A DNA stretch of 64,000 nucleotides from Hyaloraphidium curvatum (taxonomy: Eukaryota > Monoblepharomycota > Hyaloraphidiomycetes > Hyaloraphidiales > Hyaloraphidiaceae): contig JAIVFI010000016.1 of NCBI GenBank assembly GCA_025558095.1, positions 124,001-188,000 of the forward strand, given 5' to 3'. A model generated the notes under the pieces. It saw only the letters and a list, made by a program, of their open reading frames with translations. It was not told the origin of the DNA and did no database searches. This document shows, in pieces, positions 41,327 to 50,448 of the stretch. The position numbers and the translations under genes are program-made. Numbering within the stretch: position 1 is the stretch's first letter; each line of letters starts with the position of its first letter.

Positions 41327-42298
41327 TCACCCCTCGAAATCGTCGTCGAAATCGTCCTCGGCCCACGGAGCCACGGCCCGCTGCGGCGCATCTCCTCCCT
41401 CGCCCTCCTCCTCGAGGAGATCTGCGGCCCGCCTCAGGTCCCACGGATCGACCCTTTCCCGACCTTGGGCGTCGGCGCCTCCCGTGTCCCCTGCCTCCGC
41501 TTCGGCCAAGTCGGCCTCGAACTCCTCCCTGAAGATGCTCGAAACCCACAGGTCGAACCCGCGCGGCAGCAGCGTCGGCCAATCGCGGTCCGACACGACG
41601 GCGCCCGCGATCGCGAGATCCTCGCATCCCGCGAAGCCCAGTGCCGCCGTCGACCTCGCGATTTTGTAGTCCACCACCGACTCGTCCGGCTCCACGGGAT
41701 CGAACGGCTCCACGTCCGACGCGTCGTGCGCGTGCGGCACCAGCTCCGCGTGCTCCCCCCACCTGGTCCCCGCCTCGCCGGTGCCCGCCTCGCCGGGCTG
41801 CAGCGCGACCTGGAACGCGGTGGCTGCCTCGGGCATCGCGGGGCCGAGCTCGGGGATGCGCAGGCCGATGCGCACGACGAAGGCGGGGGTGGCTTCGCCG
41901 CAGCTCGGGCAGAGGAAGGCGATGCGGCGCCGCATGAGGGCCTGGCCGGGCACTTTGTAGCGCACGGCGCCGCGCTCCACGCGGTCGCGCACGAGGCGGA
42001 TGGGGAAGTGCGGAAGGCCGATGGGGTCGCCGTGGCCGTATCCGCGGCGGATACGCGTGAAGAGGAGGAGCTCGGGCGGGCCGCGGCGCAGCCATCCGAC
42101 GAGGTGCGAAGACGCGGCGCGGCGGAAGAAGCGCGACGCCGTGCGGATGCGGAAGAGCTCGGGCTTCGGCAGCGCGGCGAACACGCGGTCGAGCACCTCG
42201 GGCGGCAGCGCGGCGAAGCGCCTTCCGAGGTCCGCGGCGGCGGCGACCTGCCGCTCCGCCTCGAGGCGCCGTCCGCCGCTGCGCGTCACCGCGACCAT
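41327..42298 (-). CDS. F-box protein
   Basis: Single exon, 323 residues, from MVAVTRSGGRRLEAERQ. The F-box lies at about residues 28-66: FAALPPEVLDRVFAALPKPELFRIRTASRFFRRAA, with the conserved LP..V...F..L pattern that binds Skp1. A downstream region holds an isolated CPSCGE pair and IRLVRDRVERG and no repeat domain such as WD40 or LRR. The C-terminus is strongly acidic (PWAEDDFDDDFEG). It would act as a substrate adaptor of an SCF ubiquitin ligase; the target is unknown. It lies between the two GT25-like copies, convergent with copy A (98 nt) and divergent from copy B (204 nt), so the pair was not formed by a simple head-to-tail duplication unless this gene inserted later or was lost elsewhere. 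Confidence 0.8.
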   Translation of the reverse strand: MVAVTRSGGRRLEAERQVAAAADLGRRFAALPPEVLDRVFAALPKPELFRIRTASRFFRRAASSHLVGWLRRGPPELLLFTRIRRGYGHGDPIGLPHFPIRLVRDRVERGAVRYKVPGQALMRRRIAFLCPSCGEATPAFVVRIGLRIPELGPAMPEAATAFQVALQPGEAGTGEAGTRWGEHAELVPHAHDASDVEPFDPVEPDESVVDYKIARSTAALGFAGCEDLAIAGAVVSDRDWPTLLPRGFDLWVSSIFREEFEADLAEAEAGDTGGADAQGRERVDPWDLRRAADLLEEEGEGGDAPQRAVAPWAEDDFDDDFEG

Positions 42299-42502
42299 TC
42301 TGCTCCGTAATGATCTCCTTTTGAGGCGCAACTCAACGCCCAGTATTGCGCGCTGCGGGTTCTGCAGCCCGCGATGTGCGCCAGCTGTGCGGTGACTCCG
42401 CTCGTGCGACGGCTTCTCCGCCGCGCGGCCCGGCAAACAAACAGCGCCCTCCGCGTGCCCCCGCCCTCCAGACAACGCGGCGACCTCCCAAACATCGCGA
42501 AA

Positions 42503-43783
42503 ATGCACGTCGCGATGGGCCTCACCGCCTCGCCCAGGGCCATCTTCCCCTGCGTGCTCCTCCTCGCCCTGGTTGCCCTCCTCGCGGCTGGCGTCCCCTC
42601 CCCCCCTCTACCCCGTCCCGGCACCCCACTTCCCCGGCACATCACCTCCCTCGGCGGCCTGCCCCCAGCCAACGCCACCCTCGACCTGGCCGCCATATAC
42701 GTGGTCTCTCTGCCCGCCGCCAGAGCGAGGAGGCGCATGCTGGCGGACCTTGCGTCGCTCTCGGGGCTGCAGCTGACGTTCCTGGACGCCGTAGGGTCGG
42801 CCTCGATGGAGGTGAACCTGACGCGGGAGGTGCTCGGGGACTGGGTCAAGGGGCGGAAGGACTACGAGATCGCGACGTGGTGGTCGCACTTCCGCGCCTG
42901 GCAGCTCGCCGCGGACCTCCCCTCCCCCTCCCGGCCCTCCTTCGAACGGCGGCGCCTCTCGGAGCTCCAAAAGGGGCAGGTGGAGCGCATCGGCCTCGGC
43001 GAGCCCAAGGTGCTCATCCTCGAGGACGACGTGGACTGGGAGCTCGACCTCCGATCGCGCTTGCCGCACCTCCTCGCCGCGGCCGCCCGGAGGCGGGATG
43101 AGTACGACCCCGCGCGGGAAGTGGAGGGGTGGGACATGCTGTCGGTGGGCTGGTGCTTCGAGTTCGACACGTCGGTCCCCTTCGAACAGCCCGGGTACAA
43201 TCGTGTGGTCGAGGAGGTCTACGTTCCGTCGGGGGAGGGTTCCCCTGCAGCGCGGACGTACCACCTCGCGCGGCCCATCTTCCCCGCGTGCCTGCAGTGC
43301 GTGTTGCAGCCCCCCACAGCCCGGCGATCGCTGACCCGGCCCGATCCGCGCAGCGCCTACATCTTGACCGCCTCCTCCGCCGCCCACCTCGCATCCACCA
43401 CCCTCCCCTCGCACGTCCTCACCCTGCGCTTCCCCGGAGCTTACCTCCCCCCCGCAAAACAATGGGGCCCGATCGACATACACGTGTCGAACGGCCCGGC
43501 GAAGCACTTCCTCCACACGCTGGTGATCCACCCGCCCCTCTTCAAGCAGGTGCCCGAGGGGGGCAAGAGGCAGGGGGAGGGGCTGCTGAGGGGGGCGAAG
43601 GGGGAGTATTGGAGAAGGAGGGGGGATCCAGAGGGGGGGGAGAGGCAGGGGAAGGAGGTCGAGGCGGAGAGGGGGGAGGGAATGGCGACGTCTACGCCTT
43701 CGGCATTGAGGCCGGAGGCGGCGAGCTGGCCGGGGTTCGGGGAGACGGCCGACGAGCTGCAGCGGATCGTGGCATCGCTCTGA
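42503..43783 (+). CDS. GT25-like glycosyltransferase, copy B
   Basis: Two exons, 42503-43296 and 43354-43783 (intron 57 nt: GTGCGT, CGCTGACCC, CGCAG), 407 residues. It shares with copy A the signal anchor (AIFPCVLLLALVALLAAG), GGLPPANATLDL, YVVSLPAARARRRMLADLASL, KVLILEDDVDWELD, VGWCFEF, ARPIFP and, across the intron, HAYILTASSAAHLAS and IDIHVSNGPAKHFLHTLVIHPPLFKQ. The intron sits at the identical codon and phase in both copies. The C-terminus differs from copy A after the common GEGLLRGAKGEYW motif, ending in GFGETADELQRIVASL. A second in-frame Met four codons on is also possible. Activity as a glycosyltransferase is inferred from the family fold motifs. Confidence 0.87.
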   Translation: MHVAMGLTASPRAIFPCVLLLALVALLAAGVPSPPLPRPGTPLPRHITSLGGLPPANATLDLAAIYVVSLPAARARRRMLADLASLSGLQLTFLDAVGSASMEVNLTREVLGDWVKGRKDYEIATWWSHFRAWQLAADLPSPSRPSFERRRLSELQKGQVERIGLGEPKVLILEDDVDWELDLRSRLPHLLAAAARRRDEYDPAREVEGWDMLSVGWCFEFDTSVPFEQPGYNRVVEEVYVPSGEGSPAARTYHLARPIFPACLQCVLQPPTARRSLTRPDPRSAYILTASSAAHLASTTLPSHVLTLRFPGAYLPPAKQWGPIDIHVSNGPAKHFLHTLVIHPPLFKQVPEGGKRQGEGLLRGAKGEYWRRRGDPEGGERQGKEVEAERGEGMATSTPSALRPEAASWPGFGETADELQRIVASL

Positions 43784-43963
43784 GGCGGGCATTCCTTTAG
43801 GCATTGAAGAATTTGCATGGAGATTGAGGCACCTCTGCGCAGGGGCTCCCGTTGTTGCCACATACGAGAACGCTGTGATCAGAAGAATTCTTGGCGCTTC
43901 GGACAGGTTTCTTGGCGCCGCGTTCCGAACTCTCTCTCGACTAGTTTCCCGCATCGGCAGACA

Positions 43964-45508
43964 ATGACGGAAGTCAACGTCGCAGCCGAGGTTGCCTTGA
44001 CCGTCCCGCCGCGGCGCTTCCGCCTGAGCGATGCCGAGTGGCTCGCCGTCCTCCCCGCCGCGCCGGCATGGGCGCCGGACCTCCCCGCCGCAGCAGCACC
44101 CACGGACCCCGCCGCCGCCGCCCGACAAGCGTGCCCGCTCGATGGCGACGCGTTTCTCGGAACCCTACGCTCGGGGGCGCCAGCGATGGCGGCGTCGTTG
44201 CGGCTCCAAGTCCTCGTCGAGCCGTTCGGAAGCCGAGCCCTGCTCCGTTCGGCCGCGGCCTGCCTGAGCTTCGTTGGGATCGCGGCGGTGTTCTGCGTCT
44301 TTGGTGCCGCCTACTACGGGACGGCACAGCTGGCCATCGGGGTCGCGGCGTTCCTGGTGCAGGTGTTCGCGTGCAGCCTGGGGCTCGCGGCTTTTGCGGC
44401 CTACCGGAGCAATTTCAGGGCTGCTGGGGCCAGCGGTGGAAGCAAGTCTTCCCCAATGGAAGCCGATTTCTCGGGGCACGGCGCCGCGGGTTTGGCCCGG
44501 TGGCTGCAGCTGGTGTCGGCCTCGGGGACCAGTTCTGAGCCTACGGAAGGCGCCCTGCTCCAGCACGATTCCTCGGATGCCCTGTGCCCGTGCAGCGCTC
44601 CCTCGTGCGCCGGCCGTCTTCCTTGGCTGGCTGGCGTCGCGCGGTTTGCGGAAAGTTCCTTCAAGTTCACGGTGCTGCTCCTCTATTTGCTGCTGGCGCT
44701 CGCCGGCGTAGCCGTCTTCCCCCCCTTTTCGGCGCAGATCTGGTTAGCACCCTGGGCAACCATTTTCATGGCGTTTTTCTGCATCCTTGGCGCGCTGTTC
44801 GGCGTCCCCCTTGCGTTCGGCCGCTTCGCCACCAACCTCCCGCTGCTTGAGCTCTCGCGTAGAGTCAGCCGTCGTGCGATGAGACTCGCCCTGAACCCGG
44901 TGATTGAGCGCTACCGCGCGGCGGTAGACTCCGGCAGCCCTTGGCAGGGATCTGCCAAGCCCGAACGAGCCGCGTACATGGACCTCCACCGCCTCCTCTC
45001 TTCGACGTGGAGGAACCGAATCCGCGGCTTCAGCACCACGTCGCACCTGATCCTCCCCGTGTCCACCGCCGTCATCTGCGGCCTGGCAAACATGGCCGTC
45101 GGATCCTGTCTCCCCGCCTTTTACCCCGGCTACTTTGCCTACGTGCTGTTTGCGGCCCTGCTGTTTGATCTCGTGCACGTCGCCGCCGCCAACTCGCAGG
45201 TAACGGACGTGCGCTCGCTGTACCTCGACGCGGCTCAGGAGCTCGCCGACCTCCGCCGCGAACTCGCGTCGACCGCCCTCCCCCCCGACCCGTCGCTCGT
45301 GACCGCCATGGAAGCCGACTCGGCCGTCCTGGCGTCGTACCTGGACGCGGACCGGTACCGCGCGCGGTTCCTCGGGTTCGTGGTGACCTTCGGCACGGTG
45401 CGCACGCTGCTCGTGACCGCGCTTACGCTGGCCCTGGGGCTGTGGAGCGTCCTCAGGAATCTGGGTGTGGTGCTGACGGGGGAGCTGGCTTGTCCGCCAC
45501 GGGCTTGA
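43964..45508 (+). CDS. Multi-pass membrane protein of unknown family (intact paralogue)
   Basis: Single exon, 514 residues from MTEVNVAAEVALTVPPRRF; frame is open from 43817, but the ATG at 43964 begins a sequence alignable to the paralogue at 13404. It has about eight to ten hydrophobic segments. Clear ones are LLRSAAACLSFVGIAAVFCVFGAAY, LAIGVAAFLVQVFACSLGLAAF, FTVLLLYLLLALAGVAVFPPF, WATIFMAFFCILGALFGV, LILPVSTAVICGLANMAVG and FVVTFGTVRTLLVTALTLALG. A central loop has CPCSAPSCAG, matching CPCDSKGCCGG in the other copy. A predicted helical loop near the C-terminus (YLDAAQELADLRRELAS) also matches. It recalls uncharacterised membrane families expanded in chytrid-like fungi. No transporter or channel signature is visible. 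Confidence 0.75.
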   Translation: MTEVNVAAEVALTVPPRRFRLSDAEWLAVLPAAPAWAPDLPAAAAPTDPAAAARQACPLDGDAFLGTLRSGAPAMAASLRLQVLVEPFGSRALLRSAAACLSFVGIAAVFCVFGAAYYGTAQLAIGVAAFLVQVFACSLGLAAFAAYRSNFRAAGASGGSKSSPMEADFSGHGAAGLARWLQLVSASGTSSEPTEGALLQHDSSDALCPCSAPSCAGRLPWLAGVARFAESSFKFTVLLLYLLLALAGVAVFPPFSAQIWLAPWATIFMAFFCILGALFGVPLAFGRFATNLPLLELSRRVSRRAMRLALNPVIERYRAAVDSGSPWQGSAKPERAAYMDLHRLLSSTWRNRIRGFSTTSHLILPVSTAVICGLANMAVGSCLPAFYPGYFAYVLFAALLFDLVHVAAANSQVTDVRSLYLDAAQELADLRRELASTALPPDPSLVTAMEADSAVLASYLDADRYRARFLGFVVTFGTVRTLLVTALTLALGLWSVLRNLGVVLTGELACPPRA

Positions 45509-45983
45509 GGGAGCGGAGGGCAACCATCGCCGATACGGCGCGAGATGGCGGTGGGCGCGATCGCGGTAGCTGTTTTCTGAAGTCCGCCGCCCGCTACATG
45601 GTCGCGGCTGGGCAATCACAGGCCAGATTTTGATGCGAACCCACCTACCGGTTGCCCCGCGCTGCCGTCGGTTGCACCGTGGACTCGAGGAACTGGAAAC
45701 CGCCTTTCCTGTTGCAACGAATACTGCTGTCCATGGCCCGCCGACCCCGGCGATTCCGCGAATGTGTCCCGGATCCGATCCTCGGACGGTGGCAAAAAGG
45801 GAAAAGGTCAAGGGAAGTGGTGCCGATATGCTGGGTGGCTGAACTGCGTCCCTGTCCCATCGGGGCCGATATGTCGAGTGAGGTCGGTGAACCCCATCGC
45901 CATGCCGATATGCGCGGCCGAGTGAGGACGGACCGCACCACCCTTCAGTCGCCGTCCTGCCCCTTGGTGCCTCACTGGGCCAG
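45509..45983. promoter_or_regulatory. Promoter-side spacer with three GCCGATATG copies
   Basis: The spacer lies upstream of the secreted polyproline protein. The 9-mer GCCGATATG occurs at 45822-45830, 45865-45873 and 45904-45912 (43 and 39 nt apart). The last two are each followed within 20 nt by CGAGTGAGG. This arrangement looks like a repeated cis element. Confidence 0.5.
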
Positions 45984-47577
45984 ATGGCGGTCCGTGAGCA
46001 ATCCCCAATTCTCCTCTGCGCGGCCCTCCTGGTCACCCTGGTCGCCCTTACCGCCCGACCCGCGGAGGCGCAGGGCGTCATCGGCGCATCGTGCCTTCGC
46101 TCCTCCATCGTCGAATGCCAGAGTGGCTGCTGCGACCGCGGTATCTGCAAGTCGTGGGAAGCGTGTTTCGCGGCGCCAGTGCCGGCCTCCAATGGTGCGC
46201 CGTGCACGGCAAGCACGCCGAGGCAGTGTTCGTCGGGCTGCTGTCTGGACGGGGCCTGCGCCCCACCGGCAAACTGCTTCGGAGTCGATCCGCAGGTATG
46301 CTTTCGCCGCGCGCAGTCGGGAAGTTCACCAGGTACTCCGTCCCCCATGCCAGACTATGTTCGTACAAAGCGCCGGCTCTGCAACGCTCCGCCTCGTAGA
46401 TTCCAAGGCTTCATGGCCGCTCCAGCTGGAGCTAACCAGTGCAAACTCGAAGACTTCATGGTTCACGGACCGTCCCATTCGCGAGTCGGGTCGCGTGCCC
46501 AACGACGTCTTCCTCGGCACTATCGGAGACACCCCGTCGAGCCCCATGAACGCCGCACTCCTGGCGGCAATCGATAACAGCACTAAGGATCATGTGGGCA
46601 CGGTTTCACCCCTCCGTTCCTTTGGGCTGACACGACCGAACACCGCGTCCAGATGCTCATAGTCCAGCTTGCCAACGGCGTGGTCTCCAATGGGAAGACA
46701 ATGGTCTACAGCGCACGCTTACTCCGCAAGATTCTCGAGTACCCACCCACCCCCAATGTGGCCGTGTTCCGCTCTTCTTTCCTGAACAACATGGCGGCGT
46801 CCACCACGGAAGCTCCCTTCCTGGCGGACAAAGGGAAGGATCAGGTGCTCACGAACGTCGAGCTGTTTATCGACGATTGCCCGAGCAACGTTCCCTTCTT
46901 CTGTTGCGCCGGTTCGAGCTGCAACTACAACGGCTGGCTACCAGCCCCCAATGACACCTACAAGAACGAATATGCATGCCCAAGCAACGCTGTGGGCATA
47001 GTGATATCCGGATCATGCTGGTACGGAAGCTCCAGTGCAGACAAAGGGACTGGTTGCGTGGCGTGCAATGCCCAGGGAGTAACGGAACTCTGCACGACCG
47101 CCTTCCCGGCCACTTGCTCTTCTGGGAACTGCTCGTCGTCGTGGGTTCCGGCCTACAGTCCCAATTTCGAATGCTGCGCCAATGCTCCCGAGACCTGTGA
47201 CTTCTTCAACGACCCCGGCTGCCAGTACTGCCCGGTCGACAGCCCGGGCTACGTCCCCGCACCGCCACCGCCGCCTCCTCCCCCTCCGCCGCCGCCCCCG
47301 CCGCCGGGACCGCCGCCGCCGCCTCCACCTCCGGAATGCAACATCTGCAGTTTCGATTGCCCCAAGCAGAGCTGCTGCAACACCGGAGCTTGTTCGGAAC
47401 CAAGCTGCTGTACCGGATGTAAGCTTGACTATCGCTTTAACTGGCCCTTGCTGGCGGTTGACCAACGCGACATTTCTAGGTGCCCCCAACTGCAAGACAT
47501 TTTGCTACAAGGAGCCCGAGTGCGGACAACCGGCTGGCCAGACCATATGTACTGGCCCTACTGACGTGTGCACGTAA
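45984..47577 (+). CDS. Secreted Cys-rich protein with SWFTDRP domain and polyproline linker
   Basis: Four exons: 45984-46295, 46354-46593, 46653-47418 and 47480-47577, 471 residues. The signal peptide is ILLCAALLVTLVALTARPAEA. Two short disulphide modules follow (CQSGCCDRGICKSWEACF; CSSGCCLDGACAPPANCF). A globular region then begins TSWFTDRPIRESGRVPNDVFLGTIGD and runs through LIVQLANGVVSNGKTMVYSARLL, a pattern I have seen only as an unnamed domain. A Cys-rich stretch, an 18-plus-residue proline run (about 47250-47330) and a final Cys module (CNICSFDCPKQSCC; CKTFCYKEPECG) complete it. The small CC modules resemble proteinase-inhibitor or carbohydrate-binding knots, but I do not assign a function. 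It is likely cell wall or extracellular. All three introns (58, 59 and 61 nt) carry branch-like TGAC or similar sites. Confidence 0.75.
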
Positions 47578-47957
47578 CGCAAAGGGGAGACGGGCTATGC
47601 GCCATCGCCATCTTTCTAAGTGATAGGCGGAGGCGGGGCACGGGGGTTTGCTTGATGTACTTTGCAACGGATGGGGCCGGAATCTCCACCGAAATCGTGC
47701 AGCGCTGCGTCTGGCAGCCGCAAGCTTCGGTGCCGTGCTGCCTATGGTATTCGTGTGCCTATCCGTGTGGCTGTTTATGAAGTCGAAACGAACTTGAACT
47801 CAACGCGGGTATGCGCCGCTTGGTGGGCCAATGTGTGCGCGCCGAACCCGCCCAATTGCGTGCTCCGCCCCTCCGCTGGGCCGCCCCCAATATCCCCTCA
47901 CCAGGCAGTATCCCGCGAAATCATCACCGGCGGCACCCACAGCCCTGCGAGCACGCC
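47578..47957. other. Intergenic, nothing recognised
   Basis: About 380 nt between two plus-strand genes with only short frames; it presumably contains the TauD-like gene promoter. A CAG/CCAG-rich stretch near 47900 has no clear meaning. Confidence 0.45.
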
Positions 47958-49111
47958 ATGGCACCCGTCGCGGCCGAGCCCGTCAGCCCCGTGACGCCGC
48001 CCGCGTCGCTGCCGCCGGCATTCGCCACGCCCGACGTGTGGGTCGCTGCGGACGTCGAGGCGCACCCGGAGCGGTGGACGCACGCCCTGTCGGCCGAGGA
48101 GATCGCCGAGTTCGACGCGGCCATCGCGCACTTCCTGTCGCTGGGGCTGCCGCTCTCCGCCGCGTCGCGGGAGAACTTCCCGCTCGGCCCGCGGACCGCC
48201 GCCCTCGCCGAGCGGCTGCGCGGGGACCTGTACTCCAAGCACGGCTTCGCGCTGCTCAAGGGGCTGCCGGTGGACAGGTGGACGCGCGAGCAGGTGGCCG
48301 CCTTCACGCTCGGCTTCGGGAGGCAGTTCGGCTCGCTGATGCCGCAGAACAAGAAGGGTGCGTTCGGCAGGGCGCCCGCCCGTCCGGCGTCGCCGACCTT
48401 GGTCGCTGACCCCGATCCGCGCCAGGCCACCTCCTCGGCCATGTCAAGGACATCGGCCACGACCCCAGCCTGCCCACGACCCGCATCTACGCCACCCACG
48501 AGCGGCAGCGCTTCCACACCGACGAGGCCGACACCGTCGGCCTGGTGTGCCTCGAGGTGGCCGAGAGCGGCGGCGAGTCGCTCATGGTCTCGTCCGCGGC
48601 CGTGTACAACCACCTCCTGGAGCACGACCCCGCCTCCCTCAAGGTCCTGATGGAGCCGTTCTACTGGGACCGCAAGGACGAGCAGGCCCCCGGCGAGGCG
48701 CCCTACGGCCTCGCCCCGGTGCTGATCCACCTCCCCCCCAAATCGCCCGGCGGCCCGGGCCGCCTCGCCTCCTTCCAGGACCGCAACTTCCTCCGCACCG
48801 CCTCCCGCCACGCGGGCGTGCCCCCCCTCACGCCGGCTCAGCTCCGCGCGCTGGACGCGCTCGACGCCGCGTGCGAGAAGCTCGCGATGCGGATGACGCT
48901 CGAGCGCGGGGACATGCAGCTCCTGCACAACAACCAGGCGCTGCACGACCGGACGGCCTTTGTCGACCGGCAGGACAGGAAGAGGCATCTGCTGAGGCTG
49001 TGGTTGCGGAGGGAGGGGGACGCGGGGGATTGGGAGATGCCCGAGGCGCTGTTCAAGGTGAGGAGCAGCTACGACATCAAGGTCAGGACGACGCCGCTCG
49101 AGGCCGAGTAG
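47958..49111 (+). CDS. TauD/TfdA-type Fe(II)/2-oxoglutarate dioxygenase
   Basis: Two exons, 47958-48357 and 48426-49111 (68-nt intron, GTGCGT ... GCTGACCC ... GCCAG), 361 residues. The facial triad is clear: FHTDEAD gives the first His and Asp, and MQLLHNNQALHDRTAF gives the distal His. RKRHLLRLWLRRE supplies the Arg that binds 2-oxoglutarate. The N-terminal GFALLKGLPVDRWTREQVAAFTLGFGRQFG is the usual TauD-family opening. FQDRNFLRTASR is similar to fungal members related to gamma-butyrobetaine or alkylsulfonate-type dioxygenases. No targeting sequence is seen. The substrate is not predictable. The intron falls just before the HLLGHVKDIGHDP region that precedes the iron ligands. Confidence 0.92.
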
Positions 49112-49255
49112 GGCGGAGGAAGGGTGGTGCTCCGGCCTGATGTGGGCCCGGGTCGTGCAGATTTGTCATAGAGAACGTCTGCTGGAGGCTCCGCGTGTTT
49201 GATCGGGAGCGTCGCAGTCGGCCACATTTTTCAGGCGTTGCACAGCACTGCAAAC

Positions 49256-50314
49256 ATGGAAGCTGGCGCGTCGCAGCAGGCCATGAAACTCGCGGAATCG
49301 CTCGCATCGTCGTCTCCGCAAGCTAACGCCGCGCTGGGCGCGTTCCTCGGCGCGGCCGCGGCCGACGCGGCGGGCGCCGTGCTCGAGTTCCTCGGCCGCG
49401 CTCCCGACCCGGCCGACGTCGACCGCGCGGTGGCGCAGCCGGGCGGCGGCACCTGGAAACTCGCCCCGGGCCAGATCACCGACGACACGGAGCTGGCCAT
49501 CGCGCTGGCCGACGGGTTGATTGCTGGGAATGCGGGGAGCGCGCCGGCCGTGAACCTGGACGGCGTCGCCGTCGCCTACGGAAAATGGTCCCGATCGCGA
49601 CCGTTCGACATCGGATCGACCACAAGCAAGGCGCTCAGCGCGGCCCCCCTGTCGCAGACCCCGGGCTGCGCCGCCGCCCTCGCCATGCACACGGCGCAGT
49701 TCAACATGTCCTCGCAGGCCAACGGCAGCCTCATGCGCGCCACGCCGCTCGGCATCTTTGCCCACAGGCTCCCTGCCACCGACGCCGGGCGCGCGGGGGC
49801 GCGGGACAGCGCGCTCACCCACCCGAACCCGGCCGTCTGCGGGGCCGAGGCCGCCTACGTCGCCGCCGTCGCGCACCTCGTCCGGTGCCCGGGCGATTCC
49901 GCAGGAGCCTTGGCCGCCGCCAAGTCCGCGCTCGCCGCCGGCGCGGCCGAGTGGATCGAAACCATCGCATGGCTCGACATCGCGGAGAAGGACGCGCTGC
50001 GAGTTCCTTACTACCCGCAGGCCGGATACGCCAAGATCGCGTTCACCCACGCGTTCCGCCACCTCGCAGCGAGGACCCCCTATGAGGATGCCCTGAAGGA
50101 AACGCTGCTGGGAGGCGGCGACACGGACACCAACGCCGCGATCGTCTGCGGGCTCGTCGGGGCGCTCCACGGGTTCGAGGCGATCCCCGAGAGGCTGTGG
50201 AGGCCCGTGCTCGAGTGCGATACGGGTAAGGGGAGGGAGAGGCCGGAGTGGCTGTCGGGAGCGAGGATTCCGGGGCTGGTGAAGTGTTTGCTGGAGTTGG
50301 CACCCGGTCGGTAG
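49256..50314 (+). CDS. ADP-ribosylglycohydrolase family protein
   Basis: Single exon, 352 residues from ATG 49256; an in-frame start at 49199 would add 19. DraG/ARH signatures are visible: GAFLGAAAADAAG near the start; ITDDTELAIALADG with the Mg-binding Thr-Asp-Asp; QANGSLMRATPLGIFA; and the C-terminal GGDTDTNAAIVCGLVGALHG that closes the two-metal site. Such enzymes remove ADP-ribose from arginine or other side chains or from nucleic acids, or act on unrelated small molecules. The insertion around SALTHPNPAVCGAEAAYVAAVAHL is normal for the family. The protein should be active because both metal motifs are intact. The gene lacks introns in contrast with its neighbours. Confidence 0.93.
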   Translation: MEAGASQQAMKLAESLASSSPQANAALGAFLGAAAADAAGAVLEFLGRAPDPADVDRAVAQPGGGTWKLAPGQITDDTELAIALADGLIAGNAGSAPAVNLDGVAVAYGKWSRSRPFDIGSTTSKALSAAPLSQTPGCAAALAMHTAQFNMSSQANGSLMRATPLGIFAHRLPATDAGRAGARDSALTHPNPAVCGAEAAYVAAVAHLVRCPGDSAGALAAAKSALAAGAAEWIETIAWLDIAEKDALRVPYYPQAGYAKIAFTHAFRHLAARTPYEDALKETLLGGGDTDTNAAIVCGLVGALHGFEAIPERLWRPVLECDTGKGRERPEWLSGARIPGLVKCLLELAPGR

Positions 50315-50448
50315 GTACCCGGGGGTCGATCGTTAAAGTCATCGACTGTATCGCGAACCGTGGACAATGATAGCACCATGCGTCTTGTCCAATACATACT
50401 TCCAATGTCCATCTGACGCCCAAGTCGTCCACACGCACTCGCCTCCGC

